Shown here in pieces: positions 34,174 through 42,976 of a stretch of 46,689 nucleotides of DNA (within the stretch, counting starts at the first letter, position 1; each line of letters opens with the position of its first letter). The notes below the pieces were generated by a model. That model saw nothing but the letters and a program-made list of their open reading frames with translations, was not told where the DNA came from and did no database searches. Source of the stretch: Bacillota bacterium (GTDB taxonomy: Bacteria > Bacillota > Clostridia > Lachnospirales > Lachnospiraceae); the NCBI GenBank assembly GCA_029779695.1, contig JAKPAB010000109.1:1-46689 (forward strand), in the 5' to 3' direction. The position numbers were made by a program, and so were the translations under genes.

Positions 34174-34992
34174 ATGATGAGATCACTTTGGACGGCAGCG
34201 TCCGGTATGAAAGCTCAACAGACTAATGTAGATACTATTGCAAATAACCTGTCAAACGTTAATACAACAGGCTACAAGACTCAGCAGACTCAGTTTAAGA
34301 CCCTTCTGTATCAGACAATGCAGGAGAAAACTACAACTGCCAATGGTCAGCAAAAACCTACAACAGCCCAGGTGGGACTAGGAACAAGAGTTGGAGCTAT
34401 AGACTCTATTTATACTCAGGGTGCTCCAATGGCCAACGATAGTAATACTGCTCTGTATATAAGTGGAACAGGATTTTTCGGAGTAAAAGGGGCTGATGGC
34501 GGTACCTATTACACCAGAAATGGTGATTTTACATGGGCTATAAACCAGAATGGAGATCGAGTACTTGCAGATTCTGTAGGTAATGAAGTGCTAAGCCAGT
34601 ATGGTACTCCTATTACAATGGATCCCAAAATCGGAGTTTCGGATGTATCATTTGGAACAGGTGGAGAAATAGCATATAAAGGATTAGACGGCAGATATGT
34701 GAGAACTGGTGAGTCGGTAGGACTGTTCCAGTTTGCTAATGCTGTGGGACTAGAGAAAAAGGGAAGCAACCTTCTGGCAGCTAATCAGGTATCGGGACCG
34801 GCGCAGAACGAGGCTACAACCGCTGGAATCGTGACGAGTAAAATATCTCAGGGATATTTGGAAGGCTCTAATGTCAACGTTGCCGATGAGATGGTTAATA
34901 TGATCATTGCCCAGCGTGCATATGAACTTAACTCCAAGGCTATTACGACATCAGATACTATGCTGGAGGAAGCCAATAATTTGAAACGATAA
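34174..34992 (+). CDS. flhP: Flagellar basal-body rod protein, FlgG family (FlhP-like)
   Basis: Second FlgG-like rod protein, 272 residues. N-terminal motif MMRSLWTAASGMKAQQ with ANNLSNVNTTGYK, central TALYISGTGFFGVKG and YYTRNGDF, and C-terminal GSNVNVADEMVNMIIAQRAYE. It begins 19 bp after flhO with GGAGGT upstream; ATG at 34174 or 34177 could both serve. It shares the sigma-D transcript with flhO. Together they probably form the distal rod; which of the two corresponds to FlgG of other species is not decided here. Confidence 0.92.
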   Translation: MMRSLWTAASGMKAQQTNVDTIANNLSNVNTTGYKTQQTQFKTLLYQTMQEKTTTANGQQKPTTAQVGLGTRVGAIDSIYTQGAPMANDSNTALYISGTGFFGVKGADGGTYYTRNGDFTWAINQNGDRVLADSVGNEVLSQYGTPITMDPKIGVSDVSFGTGGEIAYKGLDGRYVRTGESVGLFQFANAVGLEKKGSNLLAANQVSGPAQNEATTAGIVTSKISQGYLEGSNVNVADEMVNMIIAQRAYELNSKAITTSDTMLEEANNLKR

Positions 34993-35102
34993 GTAATGAG
35001 ATGGTCTAATGATTGCGTTTTTATAACTGGATTTTAACTTTTCAATTGTAAAATGTTCATAAGTTAGAAGTGTATATATGTTATAATCAAGGAGTATTAT
35101 AT

Positions 35103-35501
35103 ATGGATAATATTAATTCGATTTCCAATTTAAATGCATACACTAATCAGGCTAAGAGCAGTGATGATATATCAAGTCTTAAAAGTAAGGCTGATAATCT
35201 AAACGCAAGTTCTAGTGACGCAGATCTGGAAAAGGCTGCCAAGAGCTTTGAGTCATATTTTGTGGAACAGCTGATAAAACAGGTGTCTGAGACTACTAAA
35301 AAGTTCGGCGGAGATGACGATTCCAAGTCTGATGTTTCTTCAACCAAGGATATGTATATGGATTCGATGTACAAGGATATGGCAGAGCAGATGGTCGAAA
35401 AGTATGGTAAGAATTTTACCGACGACATGGTAGCTCAGATGAAGAGGAATTACGGCGTTAATATAACGTCGGCGGAGACTGATGGAACAGACACAAATTG
35501 A
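35103..35501 (+). CDS. FlgJ N-terminal-like rod-binding protein
   Basis: Short flagellar protein that caps or chaperones the growing rod. The rod-binding motif is residues about 45-110: AAKSFESYFVEQLIKQV, then YMDSMYKDMAEQMVEKYG. It has no peptidoglycan hydrolase domain, unlike proteobacterial FlgJ. A frame is open from 35070, but AAGGAG before the ATG at 35103 sets the start (132 residues). The N-terminal 40 residues are Asn/Ser-rich and probably flexible. Its end overlaps recD2 by 20 bp, so both genes are likely on the flhO-flhP transcript. Confidence 0.8.
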   Translation: MDNINSISNLNAYTNQAKSSDDISSLKSKADNLNASSSDADLEKAAKSFESYFVEQLIKQVSETTKKFGGDDDSKSDVSSTKDMYMDSMYKDMAEQMVEKYGKNFTDDMVAQMKRNYGVNITSAETDGTDTN

Positions 35502-37743
35502 AGGAATAGCAGAGAGAATTATTTTTAGGAGCCCGGAGACAGGATACACTGTGCTGGAGCTGATAACAGAAGAGGACGAGATAGTGTGCGTCGGTAATCT
35601 GCCGTCAGTCAGCAAAGGAGAAAACCTGAAGCTTACGGGCTCTTTTACTACCCATGCAACATATGGTGAACAGTTCAAGGTGGAGTTTTTTGAGGCAACG
35701 ATACCTTCGGACGCGCTTTCTATGGAGAGATATCTGGGAAGTGGCGCGATAAAAGGCATCGGTCAGGCGCTTGCTACCAGAATTGTAAAAAAATTTGGAG
35801 CCGATACAAAGAGAATATTGGAAGAGGAACCGGAGAGACTGTCAGAGATCAAGGGCATCAGTGAGTCAAAGGCAAGAGATATCGCAGAACAGACTGCAGG
35901 AAAAAAAGACCTTAGAGATGCGATGCTTTTTTTGGCAAAATATGGAATAAACGGCAAAATTGCCGTAAAAATATATGAGCACTATCATGAATCCCTATAT
36001 GAGGTCATTAGAGAAAACCCCTACAGAATGGCTGATGAGGTTAGGGGAATAGGATTCAGGACGGCTGATGAAATAGCAGAAAGAGTAGGAATAAAGGCAG
36101 ATTCTGAATTCAGGATCAAGAGTGGAATACTATACGTACTGACACTGGCATCGGGATCTGGTAATACATATTTACCTAAGGATAAGCTATATAGTGAGCT
36201 TCTCCTACTTCTTCGGATGGATATCCAAAGAAGCTATTTTGACACATTGATAGATAATCTAAAGACTGAGTGGAGAATAAGGGAGATGGAACCTGACAGG
36301 ATCTATCTCAGCTATTACTACAGGCTAGAGGACAAGTGCGCAGATATGCTGTTGGCACTAGACAGGGCAGTATCAGGTGAAGATGATCTCAATGTCAAGA
36401 TAGATATAGATAACAGCCTTAAAAATATGTCTCTGGAAGAGAGGCAGGTCGATGCTATTGAAAGTGCTGCCAAAAAGGGAGTTTCTGTTTTGACAGGAGG
36501 ACCTGGAACAGGTAAAACAACTGCGATCAATGGCATGATAAGATTTCTGATAGGAAGAGGCGAAGAGGTACTCTTGGCAGCGCCTACCGGACGAGCAGCC
36601 AAGAGAATGACTGAGGCTACGGGATATGAAGCCAAGACTATTCACAGAATGCTGGAGGTTCACGGAATATCAGATGATACCGATGAAGGCGCTGAGAGAA
36701 TCAATGACGGAATGTTTGAAAGAAATAGCGATAATCCGCTGGAGGCGGATGTCATCATAATCGATGAGATGTCTATGGTGGATATATCTGTTTTTTATGC
36801 GCTTTTATCAGCGATTCCGGAAGGAACCAGGTTGGTACTGGTAGGAGATATTAATCAGTTGCCATCTGTCGGTCCTGGAAATGTACTTAAGGATATCATC
36901 AACTCAGACTGTTTTACAGTAACGAGATTGGAAAAGATCTTTCGACAAGCTGCCGAAAGCGATATAGTAATGAACGCTCACAAAATTAACAGGGGCGAAG
37001 AAATAGAGTTAAGCAATAAAAGCAGGGATTTCTTTTTTTTGGAAAGAAAAGATGCAGCATATGTAATGGCAGCTGTTTGGAAGCTGGTAGCAGAAAAATT
37101 GCCTAAATATGTGGATGCATCGATTTCTGATATTCAAGTTATGTCTCCGATGAAAAAGGGAGCACTTGGGACCATGAAGCTAAATGATGATCTGCAGATG
37201 GCACTGAATCCTCCACTTAGAGATAAGAACCAGTTTGAATTTGCAGATGGGAAAATCTTCCGAGTGGGTGATAAAGTCATGCAGACTAGAAATGACTATA
37301 AGGCTGAGTGGGAGATACGAGGAAAATATGGAATACCCAAGGAGCGTGGTCTGGGTGTATTTAATGGTGACACAGGGGTAATAACCGGAATAGATGATAC
37401 TATTAGAACGATATCAGTTATGTTTGATGAGAACAAGATAGTCGAATATCCATTTTCTGATCTGGATGAATTGGAATTGGCCTATGCCATTACCATTCAT
37501 AAATCTCAAGGAAGTGAATATCCTGCAGTGATCATACCGCTGATAGGCGGACCAAGGATGTTATTAAATAGAAATCTATTATACACCGCTGTTACAAGAG
37601 CAAAAAAATGTGTAGTACTGGTTGGCTCAAAAGAAGCGTTCTTAAGCATGATCAATAACGAGGACACGAGAATCCGTTATTCAGGATTAAAGGATAAGAT
37701 ACTTTCTAGAAAGAAAATATTTGATGATATCAAGAGAGATTAG
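35482..37743 (+). CDS. recD2: RecD2-type ATP-dependent DNA helicase
   Basis: 5'-3' superfamily 1B helicase found without RecBC, linked to replication-fork and mismatch repair in other Firmicutes. The 753 residues include the long N-terminal region typical of RecD2 (an OB-like part starting IEGIAERIIFRSPETGYTVL and helix-hairpin-helix units around IKGIGQALATRIV). The motor has Walker A GGPGTGKTT (about residues 338-346), APTGRAAKRM, Walker B IIIDEMSMVD, LVGDINQLPSVGPG, and VTRAKK near the end. GGCGGAG precedes the ATG, which lies inside the rod-binding gene. Co-transcription with flagellar genes is odd for a repair helicase. Confidence 0.95.
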   Translation: MEQTQIEGIAERIIFRSPETGYTVLELITEEDEIVCVGNLPSVSKGENLKLTGSFTTHATYGEQFKVEFFEATIPSDALSMERYLGSGAIKGIGQALATRIVKKFGADTKRILEEEPERLSEIKGISESKARDIAEQTAGKKDLRDAMLFLAKYGINGKIAVKIYEHYHESLYEVIRENPYRMADEVRGIGFRTADEIAERVGIKADSEFRIKSGILYVLTLASGSGNTYLPKDKLYSELLLLLRMDIQRSYFDTLIDNLKTEWRIREMEPDRIYLSYYYRLEDKCADMLLALDRAVSGEDDLNVKIDIDNSLKNMSLEERQVDAIESAAKKGVSVLTGGPGTGKTTAINGMIRFLIGRGEEVLLAAPTGRAAKRMTEATGYEAKTIHRMLEVHGISDDTDEGAERINDGMFERNSDNPLEADVIIIDEMSMVDISVFYALLSAIPEGTRLVLVGDINQLPSVGPGNVLKDIINSDCFTVTRLEKIFRQAAESDIVMNAHKINRGEEIELSNKSRDFFFLERKDAAYVMAAVWKLVAEKLPKYVDASISDIQVMSPMKKGALGTMKLNDDLQMALNPPLRDKNQFEFADGKIFRVGDKVMQTRNDYKAEWEIRGKYGIPKERGLGVFNGDTGVITGIDDTIRTISVMFDENKIVEYPFSDLDELELAYAITIHKSQGSEYPAVIIPLIGGPRMLLNRNLLYTAVTRAKKCVVLVGSKEAFLSMINNEDTRIRYSGLKDKILSRKKIFDDIKRD

Positions 37744-37873
37744 ATAACTCAAGATAATATTAGACGAATCAGATGATACTAGATAAAAATAGATGATACG
37801 TTCTGACATTTATTATCGCGGACATTGATCAGAGAATGTAATTTAAAAGATATAATTTAAAAGATATAAATAA

Positions 37874-37931
37874 AAAAAGAGTTCCGATATATTGTGCAAT
37901 TATTTTTACACATATATTTGGAACTCTTTTT
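37874..37931. terminator. Bidirectional terminator between recD2 and the binding-protein gene
   Basis: AAAAGAGTTCC pairs with GGAACTCTTTT, and inside it ATATAT and GTG pair with CAC and ATATAT. A- and T-runs flank it for both convergent genes. Confidence 0.9.
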
Positions 37932-37975
37932 AGTGTATTTAATATATATATCAAATACCATTATCATAAATGATT

Positions 37976-39400
37976 TTATGGAGTCGAATCGCCGATGCGC
38001 TTGGTTGTGGCTCCCGGAGCTGTATCTGACAGATAAGACGTAACTTCGTGAAAAGACTTCGGAAAAGTACGACCCAGCTTATCTGCAACCTTGGCATTGT
38101 ATAATTTGATCGCTGCGGAACCAGGTGCTTCTTCGATTGCCATATCAGATGGCTTGCCATCCTTTACGAGAATCCTATAAGTCTGCTTGCCGGCCTCATA
38201 GCCCATTGAATAAGGGTCAGTATATAAAGATGTCAAGGTACTCTTGGCAGCCTTGGAATCGGCAGAGACAGTAGGTATATTTAGCTCCATTGCTGCTGAC
38301 ACGATATCGGATGCTTGATCTGAAATATTAGAGCGCCCAGGGATAAACAGCACATTACACTCACTGGCTGCATATTTAACTATGTCATGAGTCGAGGAAC
38401 CATTTTGAATAGATGGAGCAGCCGGATCAGCAACAACTGGTACGCCACCAATTGAGGCAACAGTAGGTGCTACGACGTTTCCACTTGCATCCTTGACCAA
38501 GAGAGCAGACATCTTCGGAGCTCTGGCACTTGTTGGACTGGAAACAGATGAAAATAAAACAGATTCACCAATAGATTCCGGATCAGTATCCTGACCTTCC
38601 AAACTGTTGTTGACATTACGTCCTTTGGGCTGAACGGCAGAAACAGAGGAATCTCCAGAGCCCTGACTGGCTGTCAATGATTCATAATTATTGTGGCTTG
38701 ATGCTTTGACAGTATCAGTAGCATTCAGTTCGTATTCCTTCCAAGGAATTCCAGCCTGATCAAAATATGATTCAATATGCTCATTCTGATAAATGGCATC
38801 CTTGTCCTCTGGACTGTATAAGAGCCCTATGGTGCTAATGGAAGGCTGAGATTCTATTATCAGTGATACTATATCATCCATTGGAAGTAAAGTGCTGGTT
38901 CCGGTAACATTGGTTCCAAGTGCGGCTGTTATATCAGTGTTGCCACTATGGAATAATGCTTGAAAATTCATAACACCGGTTCCGACTATAGGAACCGTAG
39001 ATGTTCCAACACTACATTCAGAAATAGCAGTATAACCATTGGCAACTATGAGGTTAGGAGAAGCCTTAAGTGCATCGATAACAGCCGAGTCACAACTGGC
39101 CTTGTCAGCAGACTTGGTAGTCTTTATCGTATAATTTTTTCTGCCTAAGAGATCGTCAAGAGCATCAGTGTATCCCTTGAATAGATTCTTAGAAAAAGTG
39201 GAAGATTCAGAATCTATAGCTCTTATCACATAATGTTTGCTGCTGTCTGTATCTGAAACTTTTGTGTATTCAGTGTCAGAGTTATTTTTTAGCTTTAAAA
39301 ATACGATAACAGCGATTGCGATGACAGTAATACAAAGAATTGCTACTGTGTACCTTCGGGTACGTTTGTTTTTAAAAAATTTACTATTTTTAATTATCAT
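37976..39400 (-). CDS. Membrane-anchored ABC-type substrate-binding-like protein (PF04392-like)
   Basis: Resembles the TrpX-type binding proteins in overall pattern: ALKASPNLIVANGYTAISE, VPIVGTGVMNFQ, TGTSTLLPMDDIVSLIIESQP, IGLLYSPEDKDAIYQNEHI, and the late motif TLTSLYTDPYSMGYEAGKQTYRIL. These match a two-lobed periplasmic-binding fold. Two features differ: the N-terminus is a single membrane helix (residues about 17-35) without a clear lipobox, and a Ser-rich insert of roughly 80 residues (about 230-310) splits the domain, bringing it to 474 residues against about 330 usually. GGAGG precedes the ATG. No permease or ATPase gene is adjacent, so its transporter, if any, is elsewhere. Ligand unknown. 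Confidence 0.7.
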   Translation of the reverse strand: MIIKNSKFFKNKRTRRYTVAILCITVIAIAVIVFLKLKNNSDTEYTKVSDTDSSKHYVIRAIDSESSTFSKNLFKGYTDALDDLLGRKNYTIKTTKSADKASCDSAVIDALKASPNLIVANGYTAISECSVGTSTVPIVGTGVMNFQALFHSGNTDITAALGTNVTGTSTLLPMDDIVSLIIESQPSISTIGLLYSPEDKDAIYQNEHIESYFDQAGIPWKEYELNATDTVKASSHNNYESLTASQGSGDSSVSAVQPKGRNVNNSLEGQDTDPESIGESVLFSSVSSPTSARAPKMSALLVKDASGNVVAPTVASIGGVPVVADPAAPSIQNGSSTHDIVKYAASECNVLFIPGRSNISDQASDIVSAAMELNIPTVSADSKAAKSTLTSLYTDPYSMGYEAGKQTYRILVKDGKPSDMAIEEAPGSAAIKLYNAKVADKLGRTFPKSFHEVTSYLSDTAPGATTKRIGDSTP

Positions 39401-39431
39401 TTAATAATTATTCCTCCGCGAAACATGTATC

Positions 39432-39460
39432 ATAATAAATATTGGGACAGATAAAGTCAA
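39432..39460 (-). promoter_or_regulatory. Sigma-A promoter of the binding-protein gene
   Basis: On the minus strand TTGACT (39460-39455), 17 bp, TATTAT (39437-39432). The start of transcription would lie about 25 bases before the ATG. Confidence 0.7.
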
Positions 39461-39576
39461 GAAACATGAGAAAAATATAGTGCATATTATTAGTAGGAAC
39501 AGAATCAAATTGTTAATAACAAAAATGGAAGGGCTGGTAAGGGACTATTTGGAATAAAATAGAAATTAAGGATAAA

Positions 39577-40302
39577 ATGGTAAGAGGCTTTGCAAATATA
39601 CTTTTTCCTACTAGATGTCCTATTTGTGACGGGATCATATATGAAGAAGAGAAGCCCATTGGATACTGTAGCGTTTGCCGAAAAAAGATACATTTCGTTG
39701 GGGGAAAATATTGTATGAAGTGTGGTAAACCGGTAGGTGATAATGATACGGAATATTGCAATGATTGTAATAAGACTGTACATTATTATACTGAAAACAG
39801 GGCAGCTTATATATATGAAGGAGATATAAAAACTGCCATGTACAGGTTTAAATATATGAATAGAAGAGACTATGGAATAGCTTTTGCCGGGGACATTGAA
39901 AGAGAGCTCGGAGATTATTTTAACAGGATACTGTCTGATGGGAAAATCGATGCAGTGATGCCAATTCCCATGTATCCTGATAAATTAAGGCGTCGGGGGT
40001 ATAACCAGGCAGAGAGGCTTGCAGAAGCGGTAGGAAAAACGTTTGGTATTCCGTTGGTGAAAAACAGGCTTATCAGAGTTAAAAATACAGAAACAATGAA
40101 GTTATTAAGCCCTGAGGCAAGGCGCAGGAATCTTAATAATGCTTTTCAATATATTCAAACTGGTGTAAAATTAGATAGAATATTGTTAGCTGACGACATA
40201 TATACCACAGGAGCCACGATTGACAGTGCTTCTAAGGTGCTTAGATCAGCAGGGGTAAGTGAAATATATTCAGTTTGTGTTTGTATAGGACGCGTGACCT
40301 GA
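39577..40302 (+). CDS. comFC: ComF-family phosphoribosyltransferase-like protein
   Basis: Homologue of ComFC/GntX, needed for DNA uptake in competent species, though the gene is widespread in bacteria not known to be competent. N-terminal zinc-finger Cys pairs (CPIC, CSVC, CMKC, CNDC within residues about 11-65) precede a type I phosphoribosyltransferase domain with the PRPP loop LLADDIYTTGAT. At 241 residues it is typical. AAGGAT precedes the ATG. It is followed 16 bp later by the YvyF-like gene, the same order as comFC-yvyF in Bacillus. Confidence 0.9.
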   Translation: MVRGFANILFPTRCPICDGIIYEEEKPIGYCSVCRKKIHFVGGKYCMKCGKPVGDNDTEYCNDCNKTVHYYTENRAAYIYEGDIKTAMYRFKYMNRRDYGIAFAGDIERELGDYFNRILSDGKIDAVMPIPMYPDKLRRRGYNQAERLAEAVGKTFGIPLVKNRLIRVKNTETMKLLSPEARRRNLNNAFQYIQTGVKLDRILLADDIYTTGATIDSASKVLRSAGVSEIYSVCVCIGRVT

Positions 40303-40318
40303 AAAGAAAGGGGCATTT

Positions 40319-40723
40319 ATGGACGTTAGGAATTGTTCAAAGTGTGGAAGACTTTTTAATTATATCTGTGGTCAGGCAATATGTGATGCCTGTAAAGATA
40401 GATTGGAAGAAGATTTTAAAAAGGTCAAGGATTATATTTGGGATAATCCCAAAGCCACTATGCAAGAAATATGTGAGGTTAATGATGTAACCACTAATCA
40501 GATCAGACAGTGGATCAGAGAAGAGAGACTACAGCTTACACCGGATTCGGCGATTCAGCTACAGTGCGAGAATTGTGGCAAGAACATATTGACCGGAAGG
40601 TTCTGTCAGGAATGCAAGAACAAAATGGCAAGAGGTTTGGACAATGCGTTTGAAAAACCGAAGCAAAATGACGAACCTAGGCTGAAGGCAGATAAGGATG
40701 ACCGTATGCGTTTCCTTAAATAA
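40319..40723 (+). CDS. yvyF: YvyF-like flagellar operon protein
   Basis: 134-residue protein with two zinc-type Cys clusters (NCSKCGRLF with ICDAC, and CENCGKNI with CQEC) flanking a MerR-like helix-turn-helix (ATMQEICEVNDVTTNQIRQWI). This is the layout of the YvyF/TIGR03826 family, which lies between comFC and flgM in Bacillus. AAAGGGG precedes the ATG. Its role is not known; the linkage suggests flagellar regulation. No flgM-like gene follows here. Confidence 0.85.
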   Translation: MDVRNCSKCGRLFNYICGQAICDACKDRLEEDFKKVKDYIWDNPKATMQEICEVNDVTTNQIRQWIREERLQLTPDSAIQLQCENCGKNILTGRFCQECKNKMARGLDNAFEKPKQNDEPRLKADKDDRMRFLK

Positions 40724-40747
40724 TTAGTTAAAAAATGGAAAGTTGTT

Positions 40748-41140
40748 ATGATTAGAGAAGAAAGACTAGAGCATATGACCAAAATGGCCATGTACGAAAA
40801 AAAAGAAGGACAGAATCTAAAAATCGCGCAGGAATATAGGAGAAGTGATTACTTGGGACTCAAAAAGTTTTCTGCTTTTATATTAGGAACGTTGGCTTTT
40901 TTTGTCGTGTATTCTATTTTCGTAGTTGGTATGCTTTTTAATTATAATGGCAATCTCCAGTTTAGACTTATAGCAACAATAATTTTTGCGGGTCTTATAT
41001 TATATGTGATCTTTATGTTTTTTATGATAAGACGAACAAGGATCAAGGCCAGTAGGACTTATAAAAAAGGCAGGGCAAAAGAAAAAGAATGGAAGGTAAT
41101 GCTCGACCAGCTCGAAGATATGTATAGGCAGGAAGAGTAA
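40748..41140 (+). CDS. Small membrane protein of unknown function, two transmembrane segments
   Basis: Not recognised. The 130 residues have a charged N-terminus (about 1-38), two hydrophobic segments (FSAFILGTLAFFVVYSIFVV at about 41-62 and LIATIIFAGLILYVIFMFFM at about 76-96) and a basic C-terminal tail that may form a coiled coil. It starts 24 bp after yvyF with GGAAAG upstream and ends 11 bp before the next membrane protein gene, so it should be co-transcribed with both. It occupies the place of flgM in the Bacillus order but has no likeness to it. Confidence 0.65.
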   Translation: MIREERLEHMTKMAMYEKKEGQNLKIAQEYRRSDYLGLKKFSAFILGTLAFFVVYSIFVVGMLFNYNGNLQFRLIATIIFAGLILYVIFMFFMIRRTRIKASRTYKKGRAKEKEWKVMLDQLEDMYRQEE

Positions 41141-41151
41141 GAAGATCAGGC

Positions 41152-42096
41152 ATGAGTTTATTTGGCGAAGTAAGAGAAAAATTAAAAGGATTTGTGGCTA
41201 AGCATGATATTGCACTTAGTCATGTTTGGCATGGGATATTATGTCTGATAGGGCAGATTGCTATCATACAGAGCTTCCCGGATCAGAACCCTCTGAACAA
41301 TGCATTGAATGTGGCAATCCTCACAGTGGTAGGTGCTTTTGTGCCGATCAGTGCGACAGTGATCATATTGATATTTGTAGCATTGGTTCATCTGGCTGCA
41401 TTATCAGGAGAAGTAGCGCTTGCAGCAGTACTTCTTTTGTTTATAGGATATCTGATATCATCCTATTATCAGGCAGACACCAAGTACAATCTGGTAATTT
41501 TGCCGGTTTTTTATAAATTCGGTATTCCGTTTGCAGTACCAATGGCTGCAGGACTGACGGGGTCATTGAAGGATGTTACCACAGTAATATTCGGTAGTTT
41601 TGAAGCATATTTCTTTAGGCTGGTTGTAGACAACAGAGCTGCATTATCTGATCCGGATGGCAGTACTACAGCCGTTTCACTTATAATGGAACATATGCTT
41701 AAGAACAGGATATTCTATTGCTTCCTGGTGGCTCAGATAGTTATGTTTCTGGTTGTTTATATTATAAGAACCAGAAATACAGAGCATTCGTGGGATGTTG
41801 GAGTGGGTTTTGGAAGTGTTGCTTCATTTGCAGTGATGATAGTCGGTAATTTATTCTTTCATAGTAATGATAATGTTCTGTCATTGATGATTGGAATGGT
41901 GATCACAGTGGTTCTTGGATTGGCAATGTCATTTGCATTTGTTGATCTTGATTATAGCAGACCGGAAAATGTCCAGTTTGAGGATGATGACTACTATTAC
42001 TATGTTACAGCTATACCCAAGGCAAAATTGCAGGAAGAAAAACGTACAGTTACACACATAACGGGCAGAAAACCACACAGGAAGGAAAACGAATAA
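41152..42096 (+). CDS. Polytopic membrane protein upstream of cdaA, function unknown
   Basis: Not assigned to a family. The 314 residues contain about seven hydrophobic segments (for example AILTVVGAFVPISATVIILI and VALAAVLLLFIGYLISSYY), a segment LVILPVFYKFGIPFAVPMAAG that looks conserved in style, and an acidic, Tyr-rich stretch (DDDYYYYV) before a basic tail. It stops one base before the cdaA GTG, so the two are tightly linked. A role with CdaA in the membrane is suggested only by position. Confidence 0.65.
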   Translation: MSLFGEVREKLKGFVAKHDIALSHVWHGILCLIGQIAIIQSFPDQNPLNNALNVAILTVVGAFVPISATVIILIFVALVHLAALSGEVALAAVLLLFIGYLISSYYQADTKYNLVILPVFYKFGIPFAVPMAAGLTGSLKDVTTVIFGSFEAYFFRLVVDNRAALSDPDGSTTAVSLIMEHMLKNRIFYCFLVAQIVMFLVVYIIRTRNTEHSWDVGVGFGSVASFAVMIVGNLFFHSNDNVLSLMIGMVITVVLGLAMSFAFVDLDYSRPENVQFEDDDYYYYVTAIPKAKLQEEKRTVTHITGRKPHRKENE

Positions 42097-42097
42097 G

Positions 42098-42976
42098 GTG
42101 ACAAGGGCTATAGATTGGCTGAATGCATTATTACAGGATTATTTTAATATCTCTATTCCAGACATTCATGCTACTGATATTATAGAGATGATTATAATTG
42201 CGATTTTCCTGTATGAAATCCTGAAATGGGTAAAAAGTACCCGTGCATGGATACTTTTGAGAGGAATAATGGTTATCGCCGGATTTTTCATTCTCGCGGC
42301 ATTGTTCCAGATGAGTGTAATCCTATGGCTCGGTGAGAAGATATTTAACGCGGGATTGATAGCACTGATCGTAGTATTCCAGCCAGAACTAAGAAAGGCA
42401 TTGGAGCAATTAGGTCGTAGAAATATCATACGTAAGATCTTGCCTACAGCATGGAGCAGAAAGTCAATTAAGAGATTTGATGATCAGACCAGAATCGATC
42501 TCGTCAAGTCTTCTTTTGACATGGGCGCTGTTAAAACTGGAGCTCTGATAGTAATAGAACAGGATGTTATGCTCAAAGAATACGAACGTACCGGAATTCC
42601 TGTGGATGCTATCCTTACCAGACAGTTATTGATAAATATATTTGAAAAAAACACACCATTACATGATGGCGCTGTTATCGTACGTGGAAACCGAGTTGTA
42701 TCTGCCACTTGTTATCTGCCACTTACAGAGAACCTGGGACTAAGCAAAGATCTGGGAACCAGACATCGCGCAGCCGTAGGAATAAGTGAAGTGAGTGATG
42801 CGCTGACAATAGTAGTTTCGGAAGAGACTGGCAAGATATCCATAACTCAGGATGGCAAGCTTACACATGATTTAAGCAAGGAAGAATTGGATGCTGCTCT
42901 CAAAAATATACAGTATATAAAACCTGAAAAGGAGAGTAAGAACGAAGAGGAGGCCGATCATGTGGGACAAGATTAA
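42098..42976 (+). CDS. cdaA: Membrane diadenylate cyclase CdaA
   Basis: Makes the second messenger c-di-AMP from two ATP, controlling osmolyte and potassium balance and wall homeostasis. Three N-terminal membrane segments (residues about 25-100) are followed by the DAC domain, with the DGA motif at 190-192 and RHR at 222-224 (GTRHRAAVGIS). At 292 residues it is a normal CdaA. The start is GTG at 42098, with GGAAGG twelve bases upstream; no better ATG is near. The end overlaps cdaR by 17 bp. glmM, which follows cdaR in many Firmicutes, is not here. Confidence 0.95.
   Translation: MTRAIDWLNALLQDYFNISIPDIHATDIIEMIIIAIFLYEILKWVKSTRAWILLRGIMVIAGFFILAALFQMSVILWLGEKIFNAGLIALIVVFQPELRKALEQLGRRNIIRKILPTAWSRKSIKRFDDQTRIDLVKSSFDMGAVKTGALIVIEQDVMLKEYERTGIPVDAILTRQLLINIFEKNTPLHDGAVIVRGNRVVSATCYLPLTENLGLSKDLGTRHRAAVGISEVSDALTIVVSEETGKISITQDGKLTHDLSKEELDAALKNIQYIKPEKESKNEEEADHVGQD

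Noticed and set aside
35079-35087. Extended -10 TGTTATAAT before the rod-binding gene, as an internal promoter
   Set aside because: Transcription would start at or inside the Shine-Dalgarno sequence (AAGGAG at 35089-35094), so the transcript could not be translated normally; there is also no -35.
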